Shown here: one piece after another, positions 1-5,950 of the stretch | Position numbering within the stretch: position 1 is the stretch's first letter | Layout of the letters: every line of letters starts with the position of its first letter | Source: Halovenus sp. | GTDB lineage: Archaea > Halobacteriota > Halobacteria > Halobacteriales > Haloarculaceae | Direction of reading: 5' to 3' | NCBI GenBank assembly: GCA_028274925.1 | Contig: JAQCNR010000283.1 | Location: 1-8,267 of the forward strand | DNA: 8,267 nt | Program-made: the position numbers and the translations under genes | The notes under the pieces: generated by a model | Seen by the model: only the letters and a program-made list of their open reading frames with translations | What the model was told of the DNA's origin: nothing | The model's database searches: none

Positions 1-374
1 TGCAACGTCGATCGGCCGATTGCGACCAGGGCTGGCCGCTCTCTGGAGTCGGCTCGCCACGACTGTCCTGTCGTGGGACAGTCGAGGGTCGAAAGTGTGC
101 GGCCGCTGCGTACGACTGGTCGACAGAGGCCAAGCCGCTCGAGTAATGCAAGCGCAGGTTGCCAGATGACGGTGACTGGTGAGTCGGCCGACTCGCTCGC
201 TGGTGGGGCAAGTACGGGGTCAAGTCCGGCGTGGTCAAGGAAGCCAGCGGTTACAACGGCCCCCAAGCTGTCGCCGATAACGAGTACCTGCCGGCCAGTG
301 TCGTGACCCGATGGCGCGTCTGACTGCACCCATCCCCCGTCATGGCAGAGGATGGCGTGTAGGGCTGCAGCCAT
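1..374 (-). CDS. FAD-dependent oxidoreductase/monooxygenase, N-terminal part (runs off left edge)
   Basis: An open frame on the minus strand enters from the left edge and continues up to position 374. It encodes a classic N-terminal Rossmann unit: the beta strand and glycine loop RQVLVIGDSLGAVVTAGFLD, then an AGLDPVLAPPA second strand, then WQPALALLERLGLCRPV, which matches the 'W.PGLELLERLGL..PV' stretch I know from haloarchaeal FAD monooxygenases of the UbiH/PHBH type. By family, these proteins bind FAD and oxidise small organic substrates in the cytoplasm; the substrate cannot be told here. The glycine loop is degenerate: GxGxxG reads G-D-S-L-G-A, so the second and third glycines are Ser and Ala. 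The start is uncertain. ATG 374 overlaps the stop of a tiny upstream frame (TAATG) and has GGAGG twelve bases before it. GTG 329 would leave only 14 residues before the strand and looks more family-like. The C-terminal part lies outside the window. Confidence 0.72.
   Translation of the reverse strand, partial: MAAALHAILCHDGGWVQSDAPSGHDTGRQVLVIGDSLGAVVTAGFLDHAGLDPVLAPPASESADSPVTVIWQPALALLERLGLCRPVVRSGRTLSTLDCPTTGQSWRADSRERPALVAIGRSTL
60..84. repeat. 9-bp inverted repeat, 7-base loop, inside the oxidoreductase gene
   Basis: CGACTGTCC at 60-68 is the exact reverse complement of GGACAGTCG at 76-84, separated by seven bases. It sits inside the oxidoreductase coding region, where it encodes ordinary-looking residues, so it may be a coincidence of codon choice. 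It could fold as a hairpin in either transcript. No T-tract follows it on either strand. Confidence 0.4.
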
Positions 375-493
375 TAGAGTTCGCGCCCTCCACGGATAGG
401 GGAGTACAACCAGGTAGCTGTCACGTTGTCCAGCACGGATCGTCGGTCATTCAGCCGCCAGTACATGAGTCCGAGTACGATAGGAGAGTCCAT
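374..493 (-). CDS. possible small leader protein (39 or 30 aa) coupled to the oxidoreductase
   Basis: This minus-strand frame starts at ATG 493 and ends with TAA at 376-374, whose last base is the first base of the ATG that can start the oxidoreductase (TAATG), an arrangement typical of translational coupling. A TATA-like box (TATTTAT, 492-498) covers the first ATG. If that box is used, transcription should begin near 466-470, which is where an in-frame internal ATG (466-464) lies. The product would then be a leaderless 30-residue peptide beginning MYWRLNDRRSV and ending SPIRGGREL. It is basic, has no membrane segment, no Cys pairs and no family I recognise. It could be a real microprotein, a regulatory upstream frame for the oxidoreductase, or chance. 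The promoter geometry and the overlap favour a real frame; the shortness argues against. Confidence 0.33.
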   Translation of the reverse strand: MDSPIVLGLMYWRLNDRRSVLDNVTATWLYSPIRGGREL

Positions 494-499
494 AAATAG
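490..499 (-). promoter_or_regulatory. TATA-like box for the small frame and oxidoreductase
   Basis: On the minus strand this reads CTATTTATGG, close to the archaeal TATA-box pattern. Its centre (about 495) lies 29 bases before the in-frame ATG at 466, the spacing expected for a leaderless haloarchaeal transcript. No better A/T box is visible closer to ATG 374 or GTG 329. It would therefore drive both minus-strand frames as one transcript. The reverse orientation also looks TATA-like, but no gene start lies at the right distance for it. Confidence 0.4.
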
Positions 500-588
500 C
501 CCTCGCGTGTTTCTGACGCTGAGAGACAGTCATTATGAATAGCCCCGTTCTGTCGTTCGGGTAGTCAATACTGACACTACACTTGGGT

Positions 589-972
589 ATGCCGAGGCCG
601 TTCGTCCGCTTGATGACGGCACACCGTAGTCCAGAACACAGGGATGTCACGTCTGACACCACGGACGAAACTCCGGCCGAGGTTCTGCTGTCGCTGTTCG
701 GTGACGAGTACGCGTGTGACATCCTCCGTGCGCTTCGCGATTGTCCGATGGCCGCCCGCGAACTCGTCGAAGCCACTGGTATGTCCCGTCCAACCGCGTA
801 CCGACGTCTCGATCGACTGACAGACGCTGGCCTCGTCGAGGAGACGCTACAGGTAGCGTCGGACGGCCACCACCGGACGGAGTTCCAACTGGCCGTCGAG
901 TCCGTCGAGTTCGAAGTGGAAGCAGACGGTGTCTGCGGACAGGTCCACCAGGTTCGATCCGCCAGTAACTGA
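589..972 (+). CDS. small winged-helix transcriptional regulator (ArsR-like)
   Basis: The gene encodes about 127 residues. Numbering from the ATG at 589, a poorly conserved tail of roughly 27 residues precedes the domain. An AEVLLSLFGDEYACDILRAL helix opens it (about 30-49). ARELVEATGMSRPTAYRRLD (about 56-75) is the helix-turn-helix with the recognition helix MSRPTAYRRLDRLTDAGL, and the wing follows as VEETLQVASDGHHRTEFQL. This is the compact winged-helix fold widespread in haloarchaea, usually annotated as an ArsR-like or helix-turn-helix domain protein. It binds DNA as a dimer; its ligand and targets are unknown. It has no cysteine cluster for metal binding; the two Cys before the HTH (in YACD and RDCP) and one near the end do not form a known site. 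The start could also be TTG 583 or ATG 613. It is divergent from the oxidoreductase frames, so it may regulate them. Confidence 0.82.
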   Translation: MPRPFVRLMTAHRSPEHRDVTSDTTDETPAEVLLSLFGDEYACDILRALRDCPMAARELVEATGMSRPTAYRRLDRLTDAGLVEETLQVASDGHHRTEFQLAVESVEFEVEADGVCGQVHQVRSASN

Positions 973-1104
973 GATATTACGGTCCGTCATCGGTTCCCCT
1001 GACGCGTTCGGCACACGGCCGTCCCACCCCTCCTCCCCCACGATTCCCACGCGGTTTCTCCCTCCCCAACACGTGAATGTCCGTATCGCAGTATCCCGAA
1101 TCAG
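973..1104. other. convergent intergenic spacer
   Basis: This spacer of 132 bases lies between the ends of two convergent genes. It is C-rich on the plus strand (runs around 1020-1045), with no convincing oligo-T terminator in either direction, no tRNA-like fold and no open frame with coding character. Termination signals for both genes must fall here or inside the opposite gene. Confidence 0.5.
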
Positions 1105-4100
1105 TCAAGCGTCTGAACCGAACAGCAGGTCGAACACCTTGTATTCGCCAAGCCGGATGTGTTTGTTCACTGTCGGCTGGGTGATACCGAGACGCTCCGC
1201 GACGGCCTCCCCGCTGTTCTCTCGGGGCCAGTCGAAATAGCCCATCGCGTAGGCCGTCTCGAGCGCCTCGTACTGTCGCTCGCTCAGGCGCTGTTGCAGC
1301 TGCGCCCTGACCTCGGTCGGTGTCGTGTCCGTTTCGCTGTGTTGACGCTGCGCGGTCAGTTCAAGTCCGGGAAACTCATCCTGAATCCGTTCGACGATCG
1401 TTCGCGTGTCCGCGGCCTGTGGGAGTTCGACGACCAGTTCGACCCCCTCGGGCGTCGCTTGACCGTGTCGAACGATGCCCCCGTACTCCGAAATCAGGGA
1501 GCCGAACCACGATGAGCCGCTGCGTTCGAGGACCGTCTGCTCCTCCCCTTGAGAGACGACGTTCACGTCGCCCGGAAGTATCTCCGCTGCCTGGTCACGG
1601 TTTTGTTCCAACGCCCCAGAGCCGAGCGTGTAGTAGACGCTGACCGACCCGTCCTGCCGGCGGACTGTCCGTTCGAGACACACTGAAGAGCCGATGTCAC
1701 GGGCCAGACGGGCGAAGGGGAGGTCCATCTCCGTCCCGTGGAAGTTGAGTTCGATCGTGTCGTCGGACTCCAGCGCTCGCTGGCGCTCGATGGCCGTGAT
1801 GGCGTACCCGACTGAGGCTCCCAACTGCGAGAGCACGTCTACCACCTGCTCGCCGAACGCACCGGGTTTATCGGCCACGATAGTGAGCACGCCGTACGTG
1901 ACACCGCTGTAGGCCAGTGGGACGGCACAGACTGACCCCGCACCCGACTGTAACAGTTGTTGTCGCCAGTCACTTCGTCTCCCCCCGCCGACGAGATCAG
2001 CGACGACACGGGACTCTCCGTCTTCCCAGACATGCTGTGCCGGATGTGAGTCAGACTGGTTGCTGTCCCCGGCCAGAGCCTGCTCGACTTCCTCGCGCGT
2101 GCTGCCGGCGACGGCCCGCGGAGTGAGCCTGTCAGTTCCCACCTCGGCGGCGGCGACCCACGCCTCGATAAACGGACTGACCTCGATGAGTTCCTTGCAG
2201 ACGGCCTCCAAGATGTCCCGCCGTGAGGAGTGTGTGGTAAGCGCGGCTTCAACCCGTTGGGTCAGCTCAGTTACCACCTCCAACTGGCGAGCACGCTCTG
2301 TCTGTTCAGCCAGTTCCGCACGGCTGTCCTCGAGGCGCCGCTCCCCACGAAGTCGGTTTAGCGCCGCTTCGAGTGTCGCGGCGAGGATCGTCGCCGCCTC
2401 GGTATCGACGGGGCCATTTGAACGCCAGACCGCCAGAAGACCATTGCCCCCGAGTGGGAACAGTAGGACGTCGTCGCCGGCGTCCATCTCCAGTGCCAGA
2501 ACAGTCTGGCTTTCGACACGTTCCATCGTTTCGTTGACGAACGCCGACCACGCAGCGGTATCGTCGGCTGTCAACCGTTCGAGTTCGTCGGCGTCGGGCG
2601 CCTCCGGGCCTGTCGCTTTCGGGACTAACTCGCCAGTCTCTGCCGAGTAGTGATAGACAGCCGTCACCGGCATGTCGAACACGCCGGCTGCAGCCTCCGT
2701 CGCAACGGTTCCGGCCTCGGTGGCAGTGTCGGCGGTGGTCAGCTCGGCAGTGGCGTCGTGGAACGACTCTAGCGTCCGTTCACGTTCCTTCCGGTCGGTG
2801 ATGTCCCGGCTGACAACGACGACCCGGGACGGGCCTTCGTCCCACGCTGTCGGATAGAAGTCCGAATGTACCCACCTGACCTCGCCGTCGGGTCGCTGGA
2901 TGCGGTACTCCGTGGCGTACCGTTGGTCGGTATCACCGCGTTCAACCGCGTCGACGAGACGGTCGATGAAGGACCGATACTCGGCGGCGTCGTCGGGATG
3001 GAGCGTGTCGAAGAACCCGTCTTCGTAGGTGGCATGCAGCTGTTCGAGCGGCTGTCCCCATATCTGTTCGTAGCCCGAACTGACGAAGTCGGGTGCCGGT
3101 TCCGGTTTGGACAGTTCTGGCGCCTGTGCGAGAAATATGGCCTCATCGATGCGGTCGACGATTGCCTGGAGACGACGCTCGTTCTCGCGTAACCGTTTCG
3201 AGTGTGCGACACGTTCGAGCGCCCCAGCGACGTGGCCGGCAAGCACCTCCATGATGTCGATAAAGTACTGTTCGTACTCTTCCCGATGCTTGTGGCCTGC
3301 GGCCAACAGTCCGGCGTTGCCCAGCGGGACGAGTATAGCCGCTACCATGGGACTGTTGTCGTGGTATTGACTGGGATTATAGGTCGTCGTCTCGCCGCGC
3401 TGGAAGACGTCGTACTCGTGATCGTCGGGTGTGAACGAGACCGGACCGTCCGGCATCGATTCCATTGGTTCGGTCCCGGTGACGTACTCCAACTGCCGCC
3501 CTTCATCGTCGTGTCTCCAGCAGGCTGTCATCGGCAACTCCAGCACGTCCCGGGCCGTTTCCACTGCGATGTCGTAGACGTCCGCTCTCGTCTCCGCACC
3601 CTGCAGCCGTTCGGTTGCCGATTGCAGCTCCTCGATTGCACGTTCGCGCTCACGACGCTCTGTCACGTCGCGTAGCGTCGCCAATGTTGCCGGCTCGCCG
3701 CCGTGGTGGATTCGTGATACGGACGTTTCGAGTGTCAATCGCGTCCCGTCGGGTCGTTCCACTTCGAGGTCGTACTGGTCCGGCGGTGACTCGCCGGCGA
3801 TACGCCGTCGGTAGCGTTCCGTGACCAGGTTCTGACAGTCCGGCGTGAACACCTGCTCGAAGGACATCCCCAGCAGTTCCGCCTCGTCGTACCCCGTCAG
3901 CTCTGCGAACTGCTCGTTGACGAAGACGTACTCCTGGTCCCGGACGACGACGACGCCGTCAGTGCTTTGCTCGACAAGCGTCGAGTACTTCTGTCGCTCT
4001 TCTTCGATGGCGCGCTCGCGACGCTTGCGCTCGGTGATGTCGGTGTACCAGACGTAGGCTTGTCGCCGGTCCGCCTGAAACGGCAACACCCGCAGGAGGA

Positions 4101-5523
4101 ACTCCTTGACGCCGCTCTCAGTTTCGCGCCGCACTTCTGTTTCGACCGGCTCACCGGCGATAGCCTGCTGGCGGATGCGTTCGTATCCGTCGCGTTCCGT
4201 CTCGGGAACGACGGCGTCGGCGACTGGGCGGTCCCCGACATCGTCGCTGTCAAATCCGAAGACCGTCTCGAACGCCGAGTTGACTTCCGTTATGTACGGG
4301 TCGCCGTCAGCGAACTCGACAGTCATGATGGGGTCTGGGGTGTTTTCGAACAGGATCGACCGCCTGTCGCGCTCGGCCTCCAGTCGCTGCTGGCGCTCGT
4401 GGCGCTCGGTCACGTCCCGCGAGATGGCGAGAAAGCGCTGTTCGCCGTCAATGACGGCTTGTGTCGGGTTGACCTCCAGCCAGCGACGTTCGCCGTCTGC
4501 CGTCTCAATCGCCTGCTCGTAGGGATCGACATCCTGCCCATCCATCACCCGATGGATAATCTCCGGAATCTCCTCGGGGTCGAACTCCGCCGTTGGGACG
4601 GTCAGCCCCTCGGCACCCATTTCCAACAGCGTCTCTCGGTCGTACCCCGTCAGGTCACACAGTGTCTCGTTGACAGTGAGTAGCTCCCCGGTCTCGGGGT
4701 CGTGGACGGCTATAGCATCGTTGACGCCGTCGAATATCTGCTCGTACTCCCGCTGGCGACGCTTGCGCTCGGTCACGTCCCGCTGAATCGATAGGACACG
4801 CGTTTCGCCGCCGATGTTTGCAGTCGTCAGCGTCGCTTCCAGCCAAATCTGCTCGCCGCTGCGCGTCTGCCCGCGCCAGTCAACCGTTTTCGACTCGCCA
4901 GTCTCGGCTACCTCTCGAATGAGCTGCCAGCCCCGCTCCGCCGTGTATCCGTCCTCGGTGACACTGAGCCCCTCGATTCCGAGTTGCCGTATCGTACCCA
5001 GGTCGTATCCGAGTAAATCGTGGTAGGACGCATTGGCGTCGACTATCGTTTCGGCCTCAGGGTCAAACACGACAATGGCATCGTTAACGCCGTCGAATAT
5101 TTGCTCGTACTCCTGCGTTGGCCGCTCGGATCGTATCCGAGCAGTTTCGCCCCTACTGTCTTTCCTGTCGACGACCGTTTCGAGTCGGCTGGCAATGAGT
5201 CTCGGTCGGGACTCGACCAGCGACCGCGGGACGTAGTCGGTCACACCGGCTTCGATGGCGCGCCCGACAGCACTCTGGTCATCAACGAGAGCAACGACGG
5301 AGAGGGTCGGTCGCTGCTCCGTTACCCGACGGAGTACCGACTGCCACGAGACTGAATCGAGCCCCTGTGGCACCAACAGACAGTCGAACCCATCCTGCGT
5401 GGGGTTCGGTGGTGAAACTGTTGCGATGTCAAATTCGGACGACTCCGCCTCTAACTCACCGAGTTGCTCCGCTACAGTAGCGTCCCCTACTACACCCACC
5501 TGAAGCGATTGGCTCGCAGACAT
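1105..5523 (-). CDS. giant multi-PAS/GAF bacterio-opsin-activator-type regulator with pseudo-receiver
   Basis: This 1472-residue protein has, in order: a receiver-like domain (1-120); PAS1 (137-254), PAS2 (259-374), PAS3 (385-500) and PAS4 (511-625), each ending in a (R/T)D(V/I)TER motif; GAF1 (632-772); PAS5 (781-911); GAF2 (915-1060); a charged coiled segment (1060-1090); GAF3 (1085-1248); a BAT domain, the GAF/HTH_10-associated module (1254-1395); and HTH_10 (1410-1466, SERQYEALETAYAMGYFDWP then TQPTVNKHIRLGE). By family it is a cytoplasmic one-component regulator: PAS and GAF domains sense redox, light, oxygen or small ligands and HTH_10 binds promoters. There is no HisKA or ATPase domain and no membrane segment. 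The receiver fold ends in the usual GVTDYVPR, but the strand that should carry the phospho-Asp reads FDCLLVPQ and the acidic pair is missing, so phosphorylation is unlikely. ATG 5523 begins just before the first beta strand. It is far longer than classical Bat. No target can be named. Confidence 0.92.
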   Translation of the reverse strand: MSASQSLQVGVVGDATVAEQLGELEAESSEFDIATVSPPNPTQDGFDCLLVPQGLDSVSWQSVLRRVTEQRPTLSVVALVDDQSAVGRAIEAGVTDYVPRSLVESRPRLIASRLETVVDRKDSRGETARIRSERPTQEYEQIFDGVNDAIVVFDPEAETIVDANASYHDLLGYDLGTIRQLGIEGLSVTEDGYTAERGWQLIREVAETGESKTVDWRGQTRSGEQIWLEATLTTANIGGETRVLSIQRDVTERKRRQREYEQIFDGVNDAIAVHDPETGELLTVNETLCDLTGYDRETLLEMGAEGLTVPTAEFDPEEIPEIIHRVMDGQDVDPYEQAIETADGERRWLEVNPTQAVIDGEQRFLAISRDVTERHERQQRLEAERDRRSILFENTPDPIMTVEFADGDPYITEVNSAFETVFGFDSDDVGDRPVADAVVPETERDGYERIRQQAIAGEPVETEVRRETESGVKEFLLRVLPFQADRRQAYVWYTDITERKRRERAIEEERQKYSTLVEQSTDGVVVVRDQEYVFVNEQFAELTGYDEAELLGMSFEQVFTPDCQNLVTERYRRRIAGESPPDQYDLEVERPDGTRLTLETSVSRIHHGGEPATLATLRDVTERRERERAIEELQSATERLQGAETRADVYDIAVETARDVLELPMTACWRHDDEGRQLEYVTGTEPMESMPDGPVSFTPDDHEYDVFQRGETTTYNPSQYHDNSPMVAAILVPLGNAGLLAAGHKHREEYEQYFIDIMEVLAGHVAGALERVAHSKRLRENERRLQAIVDRIDEAIFLAQAPELSKPEPAPDFVSSGYEQIWGQPLEQLHATYEDGFFDTLHPDDAAEYRSFIDRLVDAVERGDTDQRYATEYRIQRPDGEVRWVHSDFYPTAWDEGPSRVVVVSRDITDRKERERTLESFHDATAELTTADTATEAGTVATEAAAGVFDMPVTAVYHYSAETGELVPKATGPEAPDADELERLTADDTAAWSAFVNETMERVESQTVLALEMDAGDDVLLFPLGGNGLLAVWRSNGPVDTEAATILAATLEAALNRLRGERRLEDSRAELAEQTERARQLEVVTELTQRVEAALTTHSSRRDILEAVCKELIEVSPFIEAWVAAAEVGTDRLTPRAVAGSTREEVEQALAGDSNQSDSHPAQHVWEDGESRVVADLVGGGRRSDWRQQLLQSGAGSVCAVPLAYSGVTYGVLTIVADKPGAFGEQVVDVLSQLGASVGYAITAIERQRALESDDTIELNFHGTEMDLPFARLARDIGSSVCLERTVRRQDGSVSVYYTLGSGALEQNRDQAAEILPGDVNVVSQGEEQTVLERSGSSWFGSLISEYGGIVRHGQATPEGVELVVELPQAADTRTIVERIQDEFPGLELTAQRQHSETDTTPTEVRAQLQQRLSERQYEALETAYAMGYFDWPRENSGEAVAERLGITQPTVNKHIRLGEYKVFDLLFGSDA
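4715..4750. repeat. direct repeat copy 1 (PAS2 start)
   Basis: These 36 bases match 5078-5113 at 34 of 36 positions. They encode the start of PAS2, and the copy at 5078-5113 encodes the start of PAS1. Both give EYEQIFDGVNDAI, with the two differences silent. Similarity falls off further into each PAS domain, so this points to an internal duplication or a gene-conversion patch rather than a mobile repeat. Confidence 0.85.
5078..5113. repeat. direct repeat copy 2 (PAS1 start)
   Basis: This is the partner of the repeat at 4715-4750, with two silent differences in 36 bases. It encodes the opening helix of PAS1. The start-to-start distance of 363 bases (121 codons) equals one PAS-plus-linker unit, as expected for a tandem PAS duplication. 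Confidence 0.85.
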
Positions 5524-5540
5524 TATCTTTAGGATGCTTA

Positions 5541-5771
5541 TTAATCAATCTGTCTTGTGAATACATAAAATAGTTGCCACGCTGGACTGACAGCGGCTTC
5601 CTGCGTCGCGACATGACGATATTCCGTAATGAATCGTTCAATGGATGTCGGAGATTGCTGTTCCAATCCCAGTGCGACGATTCCCAGTGGATCGGCCAAG
5701 CCTTTGAACGATTGGAAGCCTTCGATCCGCCGCTCGCCACGAGGACCATCGATCTGACAGGCTGAAAATCG
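5541..5771 (-). pseudogene. unrecognised start-less open frame, possible gene remnant
   Basis: The minus strand is open for 76 codons here, ending with TAA at 5543-5541. It is bounded upstream by TGA at 5774-5772 and lacks ATG or GTG; only an internal TTG is available. The translation looks protein-like in parts (for example GLADPLGIVALGLEQQ and SIERFITEYRHVATQEAAV), without the Arg/Ser/Pro-rich look of shadow frames. An ATG at 5775-5773 in the neighbouring frame (MTIFSLSDRW) would reach this frame by a single-base shift, so a frameshifted or truncated gene is possible. Third positions are not G/C-biased as in intact genes nearby. I recognise no family, and the probable promoter of the giant regulator falls inside it. 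It may be chance. Confidence 0.22.
5561..5573 (-). promoter_or_regulatory. TATA-like box for the giant regulator
   Basis: On the minus strand this reads CTATTTTATGTAT, centred about 45 bases before ATG 5523. Initiation some 25-27 bases downstream would give a short leader of roughly 18 bases, and no Shine-Dalgarno site is visible in it. A second A/T box (GATTAATAAG, 5537-5546) lies only 18 bases before the ATG, which is too close for this start. Confidence 0.4.
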
Positions 5772-5802
5772 TCATGCGTGCGGCGTGACTACGCGATTTC
5801 TA

Positions 5803-5881
5803 ATACTGCCGGCTGTAAGTTCGTGAAAATATTGCCCACCCCGGGCTGTCGAACATCTTTAGGAAGTATAGCCGGCAGTAT
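5803..5881. mobile_element. MITE-like 79-bp element with 15-bp inverted ends
   Basis: ATACTGCCGGCTGTA at 5803-5817 pairs with TATAGCCGGCAGTAT at 5867-5881 at 14 of 15 positions, the first twelve without a mismatch. A further inner pair, GTTCG (5819-5823) and CGAAC (5850-5854), extends the symmetry. The interior of the element has no open frame. The ends resemble short terminal inverted repeats of insertion sequences, so this is read as a miniature non-autonomous element or fused ends left after loss of an IS. I see no convincing target-site duplication in the flanks. Alternatives are a large RNA hairpin or a bipartite regulator-binding site. It lies 70 bases downstream of the lipoprotein stop. 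Confidence 0.5.
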
Positions 5882-5950
5882 GAACACATAGCGTTGGTGC
5901 GCCACGCTTAACGAGCGGACGAGGTCAGCCGTGAACGAGCAGATTATTCA

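Larger units (their letters stand above)
5524..5950. other. gene-poor A/T-rich interval with promoter and mobile-element scar
   Basis: This stretch of 427 bases separates the giant regulator from the lipoprotein gene. It contains the regulator's probable promoter, a start-less minus-strand open frame (5541-5771), a 79-bp inverted-repeat element (5803-5881) and a small imperfect hairpin at 5891-5907 lying downstream of the lipoprotein stop. It has no confident protein-coding gene and no tRNA-like structure. Confidence 0.6.

Noticed and set aside
73..306. Plus-strand frame of 77 codons
   Set aside because: It is rich in Ser, Arg, Pro and Thr and lies antisense to the oxidoreductase frame, whose translation has recognisable FAD-domain motifs.
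183..323. Plus-strand start-less frame with a protein-like tail (GYNGPQAVADNEYLPASVV)
   Set aside because: It looked like a gene end at first, but the minus strand of the same bases encodes the glycine-loop and helix of an FAD protein, a much stronger signal.
447..776. Minus-strand frame of 109 codons across the divergent promoter and the winged-helix gene
   Set aside because: Most of it is antisense to the clearly recognisable winged-helix gene, and it is Ser/Arg-rich with no domain.
2060..2650. Long plus-strand frame (196 codons) within the giant regulator gene
   Set aside because: Ser/Ala/Arg-rich antisense shadow of the GAF2/GAF3 region; long antisense frames are common in G+C-rich haloarchaeal genes.
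3967..4683. Long plus-strand frame (238 codons) within the giant regulator gene
   Set aside because: Although it looks more protein-like than most shadows, it is antisense to the intact PAS2-PAS4 coding sequence and shows no domain motif or promoter.
5574..5765. Plus-strand frame of 63 codons in the gap after the giant regulator
   Set aside because: No family, no promoter, no clear codon bias, and it is antisense to the start-less minus-strand frame, which looks at least as protein-like.
5891..5907. Imperfect hairpin downstream of the lipoprotein stop as a terminator
   Set aside because: The stem has a bulge and no T-tract follows on the minus strand; archaeal termination relies mainly on oligo-T.
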